In this document: piece after piece, positions 57,918 to 64,000 of the stretch
How positions within the stretch are numbered: position 1 is the stretch's first letter
Layout: every line of letters begins with the position of its first letter
Assembly (NCBI GenBank): GCA_902625215.1
Contig: CACOAO010000008.1
Coordinates: 1-64,000, forward strand
From: an uncultured SAR116 cluster alpha proteobacterium
Lineage (GTDB): Bacteria > Pseudomonadota > Alphaproteobacteria > Puniceispirillales > Marisalimonadaceae
Reading direction: 5' to 3'
DNA length: 64,000 nucleotides
The notes under the pieces: generated by a model
What the model saw: only the letters and a program-made list of their open reading frames with translations
Databases searched by the model: none
What the model was told of the DNA's origin: nothing
Program-made: the position numbers and the translations under genes

Positions 57918-58145
57918 TTAGAATGTGAATAATAATAATAGCGCAATAACTAGTGCAAAAAGTGCAACTGCTTCTGTTAGAGCAAATCCTAAAATAGCTA
58001 TTCCAAAAACTTCATTTTTTGCTGCTGGGTTTCTTCCAACAGCTGTAACTAATGAAGCAAAAATATTACCAATTCCAACTCCAACCCCAGCTAAAGCAAT
58101 AACGGCTAAACCAGCTCCTATTAATTTTGCGGCATCCATTTCCAT
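57918..58145 (-). CDS. atpE: ATP synthase Fo subunit c
   Basis: Forms the rotating c-ring. It has 75 residues in two hydrophobic helices joined by the polar loop GRNPAAK. The ion-carrying glutamate is E58 in [14 protein letters not shown]. The residue after it is Ala, not the Ser/Thr found in sodium-type rings, so protons are the likely coupling ion. GVGIGNIFA in helix one is the glycine-packed surface. It lies 41 bases from atpB and is followed by the hairpin at 57878-57903. Confidence 0.97.
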   Translation of the reverse strand: MEMDAAKLIGAGLAVIALAGVGVGIGNIFASLVTAVGRNPAAKNEVFGIAILGFALTEAVALFALVIALLLLFTF

Positions 58146-58186
58146 ATTTTTTTCCTTTCTTAAGTAATTTTAAATTTAGTAATGAA

Positions 58187-58930
58187 TTAGTGTAAATGTA
58201 TTGCGTCATGAAGGTACATACATGTTAAAATACTGAAAACATAGGCTTGAAGTGCAGCTACTAAAAATTCCAGTCCTGTTAAACCAATAACTGCCAAAAG
58301 AGGCAACACAGCTCCTGCTTTTAAAATTCCACCTGCTGATCCCATCATTATTATGAGTCCAGCAAATACTTTCATCATTGTGTGTCCGGCTAACATATTA
58401 GCAAATAATCTTACAGATAAACTAATTGGACGGATAAAGTAAGAGATAATCTCAATTGGAATCAGTAGAGGTGCTAGGCCAATTGGTACTCCAGATGGAA
58501 AAAAGTATGTAAAAAACTTAAAGCCATGTTTTAAAATTGCAATAATTGTAACTCCTACGAATATAATTGCTGCTAATGTAAACGTAACAGCTATTTGTGA
58601 TGTAAAAGTATAACTGTAAGGTATCATTCCAAGCAGATTTCCAAATAGAATAAACATAAATAAAGTGAATATAAATGGAAAGTATGCTTGACTACCTTTG
58701 CCTGCATTTTCTTTAACCATATTTGCAACAAACTCATATGACATTTCTACTAAAGCTTGGTATCTTCCAGGTATAAGTGCTTGCTTTCTGGATCCAAAAT
58801 ATAAAAAACAAACTGATCCAAGAATAGACAAAATCATAAATAGAGCAGCGTTAGTGAATGATATATCAATACCCATATAGTTGAGTTCGTATAAAGTTCT
58901 AATTGTAAATTGTTCAACAGGTGAATTCAT
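58187..58930 (-). CDS. atpB: ATP synthase Fo subunit a
   Basis: Membrane stator carrying the proton half-channels. It has 247 residues. The essential arginine is in ISLSVRLFANMLAGHTMMKV. GVPIGLAPLLIPIEIISYFI and the C-terminal LQAYVFSILTCMYLHDAIHLH (in parts) are typical. One base separates it from atpI upstream. Confidence 0.97.
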   Translation of the reverse strand: MNSPVEQFTIRTLYELNYMGIDISFTNAALFMILSILGSVCFLYFGSRKQALIPGRYQALVEMSYEFVANMVKENAGKGSQAYFPFIFTLFMFILFGNLLGMIPYSYTFTSQIAVTFTLAAIIFVGVTIIAILKHGFKFFTYFFPSGVPIGLAPLLIPIEIISYFIRPISLSVRLFANMLAGHTMMKVFAGLIIMMGSAGGILKAGAVLPLLAVIGLTGLEFLVAALQAYVFSILTCMYLHDAIHLH

Positions 58931-58931
58931 T

Positions 58932-59240
58932 TTATTTTTCTTTTTCGTTAAAAAATCCCATTTTTAAACCTTTACCAGTCAAAACTCTCCAAAGGTTATA
59001 TATCCCAGCTACACCACCTAATAAAAAAAATACCAATAGAAATAAAGGGGTGGTATCAAGCCATTGATCTATTGTCCAACCTAAGCCAGCACCAATTAGC
59101 AAACCTGCGAGTAATTCTGTTCCAACTCTATAGTAAATATTAAGCGAATCTGTGTTTTTAAATGTTTTTTTATAATCCTTCTTAGCTAGTGCAACATCTA
59201 TTCTTTTTGATAAATTTTTTTCTTTATTTAATGTGCTCAT
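58932..59240 (-). CDS. atpI: ATP synthase accessory protein AtpI
   Basis: Small membrane protein that aids Fo assembly, probably c-ring formation. It has 102 residues: a charged N-terminus and two membrane helices, the first with LLAGLLIGAGLGWTIDQWL and the second with LLVFFLLGGVAGIYNLWR, which are AtpI/AtpQ hallmarks. First gene of the Fo operon, 85 bases after smc on the same strand. Confidence 0.92.
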   Translation of the reverse strand: MSTLNKEKNLSKRIDVALAKKDYKKTFKNTDSLNIYYRVGTELLAGLLIGAGLGWTIDQWLDTTPLFLLVFFLLGGVAGIYNLWRVLTGKGLKMGFFNEKEK

Positions 59241-59276
59241 ACCATACTTTCAAATGAAAACTATAAGCGTGCTTAA

Positions 59277-59303
59277 ATTATTTTGAGCTAACAAATAAGT
59301 CAA
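59277..59303 (-). promoter_or_regulatory. Possible promoter of the atp operon
   Basis: On the minus strand TTGACT (59298-59303) could be a -35 box, with AATAAT (59277-59282) 15 bases further as -10, or TAATTT at 17 bases. TTGACT matches the sigma-70 box in five of six positions. The spacing or the -10 match is imperfect either way, so this is a candidate only. It lies in the 85-base gap between smc and atpI. Confidence 0.35.
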
Positions 59304-59325
59304 GAGTTTACTTCAAAAACTTTAA

Positions 59326-62300
59326 TTAGGCTATATCCTTTATTTTATTTGCTTGTTCTAAATTAACAGAAACTAGTCTACTTATGCCTTTTTGTTCCAT
59401 TGTAACACCAAAAAGTCTATTCATTTTAGCCATTGTTAATCTGTGGTGTGTCACAACTAAAAAATAGGTATCTGTTTCATCTACTATTTTGTCTAACAAG
59501 TTACAGAATCTGCTAACATTGCTGTCATCCAAAGCAGCATCTACCTCATCTAAAATACATATTGGAGCAGGATTGCATAAGAAAACAGAAAAAATGAGAG
59601 ATATGGCTGTTAAAGCTTGTTCTCCACCAGACAATAAGGAAAGTAATTGCATTTTTTTTCCAGGTGGACTTGCTAATATCTCCAACCCAGCTTTAAGAGG
59701 ATCATCATCTCCAACTAATTTTAATTCAGCGTCTCCACCTCCAAAAAGCTTTTTAAAAAGATTCTTAAAGTTTTTATTAACGAGCTCAAAACTATTTGTA
59801 AGACGTTTTCTGCCTTCTTTATTTAATTCAAAAATTCCACTTTTTAGTTTTTCAATTGCTAATTCTAAGTCAACTCTTTCCTTAGACATTAATTCAATTT
59901 TTTGTCTCATTTCATTCATTTCTTCTTCAGCACGTAAATTTACAGCACCTAATGATTCTCTTTCATTTAATAGTCTTTGAACTGTTTTTTCTAGAGTTTC
60001 GATTGATGTATTTAATTCTTCGTTGTCACTTAAATTAACAATTTCTTTTAGTTGCTTCGACTTCACCCTGAGTTTTTCATAAACTCTATCCTCGATATTT
60101 TCTATTTTTGTTCTAGCCAGATTAAGTGCGGCTTCTGCTTTTATCATGTCTTCTCGAAAAGATGCTAAATCTTGTTCTGACGATTTTTCTAATTTTTCTG
60201 CTTTATTAAGTAATGTTTCCGTTTGCACTAACTTATCTGAAGCAAGGTTTCTGTTTTGCTCAGCCGTTTGAATCTTGATGTTTAATTCATTAGTTTTTTC
60301 CACAAAATTATCTGGTAGCTTCTCAAGTCTTGATTTATCTTTTCTCAAGTTATCTAGTCTTTCTTTTAAAGACTTAATTCTTGTTTCTGCCTCCCCCTTT
60401 CTGTTTTCCCAATCATTTTTTTGATTGTTAATTTGCATTAGGTTTCTTTGTTGATAACTTTCTTGATTTCTAATTTGTTGTTCTGCAGCCATTGCATCTG
60501 TCAATTCGTTTCTACATTGATCAGCTGCATTTCTGATTTTTAATTCATCAGCTAGTAAAGTTGGCAAGTTCAGTGATTTTTTAGATAGTATTTCTAAATC
60601 TACTAATTCTTTTTGAGATGTGTCTATAATATTTTGATGTTCTTTTAATAAGATATTACTTGAATTAATCTTTGAATCTAAACTTGAAATTGATAATTTT
60701 GTTTCATTTAATTCATTATTCAGAAGGCTTATTTTAGATTCTATTTCCTTCGTTGCTCCAAAAAATTTCTTTAATTCCAACTCATTTATATTAATTTCAT
60801 TAATAATTGTAATTTCTTCTTTTTCTTTAGATGGTAATTCATCTTGTAAATTTCTTAATTTTGTAATTTGTTGTAATCTTTCTGAATAACTATTTTGAAC
60901 ACCTAAAGGTTGAACATATCCATCCCATCTCCACAAGCCTCCTTTTAAAGTTGTCAAAGCCTGTCCAAAAGATAATTCTTTTTGAAGTTTAAGAGCAGTT
61001 TTTTCATTTTCTACGATTCCTATACCGATTAATGCAATATCTAAAATTGAATTCTTTTTAATTTTTGAAATTATAGGAGTAGCACCTTTGGGTAACTTTT
61101 CTTCAAATTTAGCTGTAATAATTTCTTTCCAGTAAGAAATGTTCTGTTCGTCTGAATTGTCTGATTTTACTGGAGCTAATATTGTTTCACCTAGTACCGA
61201 TCCAATTGCATCTTGAAGGTTCCCTATATCATCTATTGTTGCTTCAAGAGTGTTGTTTTTGAATTGGTCATAGCCTAATAGCGAAGATAAAGAATGTAAA
61301 TCAGCTCTCATTACATTGAGATCATAATCTATTTTACCCTTCTTTTCTTTAAGGTTTATATTAAAATTCTCTTTATTTTCTAATTGTTTTTTTATTAATT
61401 CTAGCTTTTCATTTTCTTCTTTAATTAATTTTTTAATATTAACCCTTTTCTTGTTGTGCTCATCGATTAACTTTTTATCTTCAGTAATATTGAACTGTGA
61501 TTTTTGCTCTTTCGAATTTTTTATTTTTTCTTTTAAATTATTAATACGATTTTCCAGATCTGATTTGTCAGATTTTATTGAAAAAATTTCGGAATTAATA
61601 GATGAAAGTTTTGCATCTGCATCTTCAGATTTTATTTTAAGTTCATTTACTATTCTTGAAGCGTCATTTTTCTTAGTTGTGAAATCTTTTGTATCTAATT
61701 GTAGCTTTTCTTTTTCTATAAGAAGATTTGCAATTGTTTTATTCGCGTCATCTTTTATTTCAATTTCTCTTTTAATATCAGTTTCTATTTGTGTTATTTG
61801 GTTTAAAACATTATTCAACGTAAATTTTGAAGTTGCTTGTTCTTCTTCTAACCTTATTTTTGAAATATTTAATGATTGTAAAGTAGCAGCTTTTTCTGTT
61901 TCAATTGTTCTAAGTTCGGGTAACTTATTAAAAATTTCTAGCTTTGATTTTGTGCTTTTAGATAAGTTTATTTGAGCCTCTTCAACGTTATTTTTTGATT
62001 TCTTAAATTTTGTCTCGAGGTCATTAAATTCTTGTTCAGCTGTGTTTAGTAGTGACAAGAAAAGCGAAGCTTCGGCTTTTCTTAATCTATCTCCTATTGA
62101 CCTGTAACGAGCTGCTTTCCTACCTTGTTTTTCTAATTCAACAAGTTGTTCATTATATGTACTCTCTATATCTGATAACCTACTTAAGTTGTCAGTAGCT
62201 CCATTTAATTTTAATTCTGCTTCATGTCTCCTGTTATGTAACCCTTTAATGTTTGCTGCTTCTTCAAGAATTATCCTTCGCTCTTCAAGGCTGGACTCTA

Positions 62301-62757
62301 TTATTTGTGAAATTCTTCCTTGACTTACAATTCCTGATGAACGAGCTCCACTAGCGCTATCTGCAAAAATTAATTGCACATCTCTAGCTCTAACTTGTTT
62401 AGAATTAACTCGATAAGTTGAACCTTTTTCTCGTTCAATTTTTCTTGAAATTTCAATTTCATCAAATTGATTGTAATTAGCAGGAGCTTTTTTTTCAGTG
62501 TTATCTAATTTAATTGTAACTTCTGCGAAATTCCTTGCTGGGCGTTCATTAGATCCAGAAAAAATTACGTCATCCATACCTTCTCCACGCATTTGTCTGG
62601 CTGAGTTTTCACCCATTACCCATTTCATAGCTTCTACAATGTTTGATTTGCCACAGCCATTAGGACCTACTATCCCGGTTAGGCCTTCGTAAAGGTCTAT
62701 TTCTGTTGGCTCTAAAAAAGATTTAAATCCAGAAATTCTTATAGATTTGAATTTCAT
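59326..62757 (-). CDS. smc: Chromosome segregation ATPase SMC
   Basis: Condenses and helps segregate the chromosome as a dimer. It has 1143 residues. Walker A GPNGCGKSN is at 31-39, followed by a long coiled coil. The hinge region lies around 510-640 and includes DAIGSVLGETILAPVKS. A second coiled coil and the C-terminal head with LSGGEQALTAISLIFS and CILDEVDAALDD (signature and Walker B) complete it. The partner genes scpA and scpB are not in the window. The dsbA-like gene starts 19 bases upstream of it. Confidence 0.97.
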   Translation of the reverse strand: MKFKSIRISGFKSFLEPTEIDLYEGLTGIVGPNGCGKSNIVEAMKWVMGENSARQMRGEGMDDVIFSGSNERPARNFAEVTIKLDNTEKKAPANYNQFDEIEISRKIEREKGSTYRVNSKQVRARDVQLIFADSASGARSSGIVSQGRISQIIESSLEERRIILEEAANIKGLHNRRHEAELKLNGATDNLSRLSDIESTYNEQLVELEKQGRKAARYRSIGDRLRKAEASLFLSLLNTAEQEFNDLETKFKKSKNNVEEAQINLSKSTKSKLEIFNKLPELRTIETEKAATLQSLNISKIRLEEEQATSKFTLNNVLNQITQIETDIKREIEIKDDANKTIANLLIEKEKLQLDTKDFTTKKNDASRIVNELKIKSEDADAKLSSINSEIFSIKSDKSDLENRINNLKEKIKNSKEQKSQFNITEDKKLIDEHNKKRVNIKKLIKEENEKLELIKKQLENKENFNINLKEKKGKIDYDLNVMRADLHSLSSLLGYDQFKNNTLEATIDDIGNLQDAIGSVLGETILAPVKSDNSDEQNISYWKEIITAKFEEKLPKGATPIISKIKKNSILDIALIGIGIVENEKTALKLQKELSFGQALTTLKGGLWRWDGYVQPLGVQNSYSERLQQITKLRNLQDELPSKEKEEITIINEININELELKKFFGATKEIESKISLLNNELNETKLSISSLDSKINSSNILLKEHQNIIDTSQKELVDLEILSKKSLNLPTLLADELKIRNAADQCRNELTDAMAAEQQIRNQESYQQRNLMQINNQKNDWENRKGEAETRIKSLKERLDNLRKDKSRLEKLPDNFVEKTNELNIKIQTAEQNRNLASDKLVQTETLLNKAEKLEKSSEQDLASFREDMIKAEAALNLARTKIENIEDRVYEKLRVKSKQLKEIVNLSDNEELNTSIETLEKTVQRLLNERESLGAVNLRAEEEMNEMRQKIELMSKERVDLELAIEKLKSGIFELNKEGRKRLTNSFELVNKNFKNLFKKLFGGGDAELKLVGDDDPLKAGLEILASPPGKKMQLLSLLSGGEQALTAISLIFSVFLCNPAPICILDEVDAALDDSNVSRFCNLLDKIVDETDTYFLVVTHHRLTMAKMNRLFGVTMEQKGISRLVSVNLEQANKIKDIA

Positions 62758-62775
62758 TTGTTTTCCAATTTTAAT

Positions 62776-63402
62776 TTAAGATTTTTTTGCGTTAATTGAC
62801 TTCAAAAGTTCTTTTTCAAAGTCCTTGAAAGATAAGGCTCCAGAAATTTTATATTTATCATTTACAATGAAAGTTGGAGTAGAACTTATATTAAAGTTTT
62901 TAGACTCTTTTTCCATTTTTGTAACAATTTCCTGCATAAGTGGAATGTTTTGAGAAATATCATTAAATTTTTTTGATGATATGCCAAATAATTTGGCGAT
63001 TGATTGTAACTCATTCAAAGGGTTTTTTGAATATGCCCATTGATTCTGCTTTTTTAATAAAATGCTAACAGCCTCTATGTAACCATCCTTTGTAGGTATT
63101 GATCTAGCTAATGTAGCTGCTATAACGGCGAGTCTGTCAAGAGGATAATCAATAAATTCTAATTGAACTTTACCCGTATCAATGTATTTTTTTTTGAGTT
63201 GAGGTAGTGTTCTTACATGGAAGTTTGAACAGTGACCACAGGTTAATGAAAAGAATTCTTTAATTTTTATTGGTGCATCGTTAGAACCCAAAAATTGTTT
63301 TCGCATTAACTCATTTAATGTGTTTTGATTTGAAAAACTTTTTTTTGAAAATAAGAAAAAAGCAGCAACTCCTAGTAAAAAAATTCTTCTATTTAAAAAC
63401 AT
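62776..63402 (-). CDS. DsbA-family periplasmic thiol-disulfide protein
   Basis: Thioredoxin-fold protein of about 208 residues. A hydrophobic signal (MFLNRRIFLLGVAAFFLFS) precedes an active-site CGHC in LTCGHCSNFHVRTLP, and STPTFIVNDKYKISGAL is the cis-proline region. It oxidises or isomerises disulfides in the periplasm. The frame is open from ATG 63426, but I chose the ATG at 63402: GGGGA lies just before it, and it makes the signal peptide start correctly. It sits between the DciA-like gene and smc, a usual alphaproteobacterial order. Confidence 0.92.
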   Translation of the reverse strand: MFLNRRIFLLGVAAFFLFSKKSFSNQNTLNELMRKQFLGSNDAPIKIKEFFSLTCGHCSNFHVRTLPQLKKKYIDTGKVQLEFIDYPLDRLAVIAATLARSIPTKDGYIEAVSILLKKQNQWAYSKNPLNELQSIAKLFGISSKKFNDISQNIPLMQEIVTKMEKESKNFNISSTPTFIVNDKYKISGALSFKDFEKELLKSINAKKS

Positions 63403-63485
63403 GTTTTCCCCAAACTTTTTGCTCATTTAAAAAACCAGATAATAATATTCTTATATACTAAGATCAATGCACAAAGTACAAGATT

Positions 63486-63935
63486 TTATAAAATGTATCT
63501 ATTTTTTCTAGAAATCTCAAATTCTTGCATTGCTACTTTCAGTTCGCTTTCTGGAAGTATGTTAGACTCTAAATTTTCTAAAGTATTTTCTACTGTAAGT
63601 TTACTAGGTTCTTTTTTAATTTCAAAGTTCTTCTGAATGTCATCTTGAATAATTTTTATTTTTGATATTGCTTTAAAACCGAATCGAGCATTAATTTGAT
63701 TTAATAGAAGTGGGATTGCGTATTGAATTTCCAGTCCAAAACCATTTTGGACTTTGATTGTTATTTGGCCATCAATATTTTTTTTTCTACCAAATTTAAT
63801 TTTATATGGAATTGTTATATCTGCATATTGACCTGCAATATGTGCCCAATTGAAAAATATATGATTTTGAATAGATCCTAATCTATTTAGATTTTTCTCA
63901 ACAATATTTTCTGTGATTTTTAATAAAGACTTCAT
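63486..63935 (-). CDS. DUF721/DciA-like protein
   Basis: About 149 residues of the DUF721 family, whose member DciA loads or supports the DnaB helicase in bacteria lacking DnaC/DnaI. Family-like wording is FFNWAHIAGQYADITIPYKI followed by the KH-like core TIKVQNGFGLEIQYAIPLLL and INARFGF. The frame can open at TTG 63947, but the ATG at 63935 is more natural; no clear ribosome-binding site is seen. It heads the minus-strand run dciA-dsbA-smc-atp. Confidence 0.78.
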   Translation of the reverse strand: MKSLLKITENIVEKNLNRLGSIQNHIFFNWAHIAGQYADITIPYKIKFGRKKNIDGQITIKVQNGFGLEIQYAIPLLLNQINARFGFKAISKIKIIQDDIQKNFEIKKEPSKLTVENTLENLESNILPESELKVAMQEFEISRKNRYIL

Positions 63936-64000
63936 TATGGTTAACAATTATTTTAAAATATATTTTCTATTTTATTATATACTAAAATTCTATGAATCAG

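Noticed and set aside
59489-59980. A long plus-strand frame inside smc, with similar ones at 61451-61975 and elsewhere
   Set aside because: It is antisense to strongly conserved SMC head or coiled-coil sequence. The apparent length comes from codon bias, with no ribosome-binding site or domain.
63992-64000. ATG AAT CAG at the window edge as the start of a plus-strand gene, perhaps mutY
   Set aside because: mutY is often divergent from dciA-dsbA-smc, but three codons are not enough evidence to call a gene.

Overview
The window is a compact, visibly AT-rich stretch of bacterial chromosome with about 66 protein genes and very short gaps. I see no tRNA, rRNA, CRISPR array, insertion sequence or prophage. 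Gene order points to an alphaproteobacterium: tldD lies divergent from coxB-coxA-ctaB-small membrane protein-ctaG-coxC-surf1-thrC-M16 peptidase; ispH-thrB-rnhA are together; and the ATP synthase Fo operon is atpI-B-E-F'-F behind dciA-dsbA-smc. Proteorhodopsin plus retinal-synthesis genes and the low GC suggest a marine, surface-water, small-genome lineage. Proteorhodopsin sits beside carotenoid genes rather than the ferredoxin and thioredoxin reductase genes usual in SAR11, so a different AT-rich lineage seems likelier. The exact clade cannot be fixed from this sequence alone.

Layout. 1-2730 is most of a long-form aconitase B whose 5' end is outside the window. 2758-9914 is a looser accessory block: a PLP amino-acid enzyme, a haloacid-dehalogenase-like HAD, a VOC protein, a TerB-DnaJ co-chaperone, a gamma-glutamylcyclotransferase-like protein, a TauD dioxygenase, a GMC oxidoreductase and ChaC. 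9919-22119 is housekeeping: MscS, ribF-ileS-lspA-DUF3035 lipoprotein-mutL, rsmD, a RluB-type pseudouridine synthase, tadA, purD and xseA. 22157-27947 is an envelope block: lpxL, lpxK, waaA, a DUF374 acyltransferase and, divergently, an MsbA-type ABC transporter whose frame is broken at a run of ten G. 27955-31816 holds a phosphatase, pmbA, argC and an uncharacterised gene.

32177-37350 is the light-harvesting unit: proteorhodopsin with the residues of a proton pump and a glutamine at the blue-tuning position, closed by a strong intrinsic terminator, then crtI-crtB-crtY-blh, which carry geranylgeranyl diphosphate to retinal. The GGPP synthase gene is not here. ubiA, rsmE, gshA and tldD follow, then the aa3-type cytochrome oxidase operon. 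50746-56776 holds yqgE, a DsbD-like protein, a peroxiredoxin, rnhA, thrB, ispH and a small lipoprotein. 56777-63935 on the minus strand carries the Fo sector of ATP synthase behind smc, a DsbA-like protein and a DciA-like protein.

How it fits together: proteorhodopsin and cytochrome oxidase both generate proton motive force, and the Fo genes encode the c subunit (proton type by its motif) through which it is spent. The most unusual items are the G10 tract that breaks the presumed lipid A flippase, the isolation of proteorhodopsin from the carotenoid genes by a terminator, a perfect hairpin between atpE and atpF', an aconitase B that reads like the Bacteroidota form, and two or three gamma-glutamylcyclotransferase-like proteins in one window with gshA. 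I found no wholly new multi-gene system. The G10 locus and the uncharacterised gene at 31040 are the best candidates for something undescribed.
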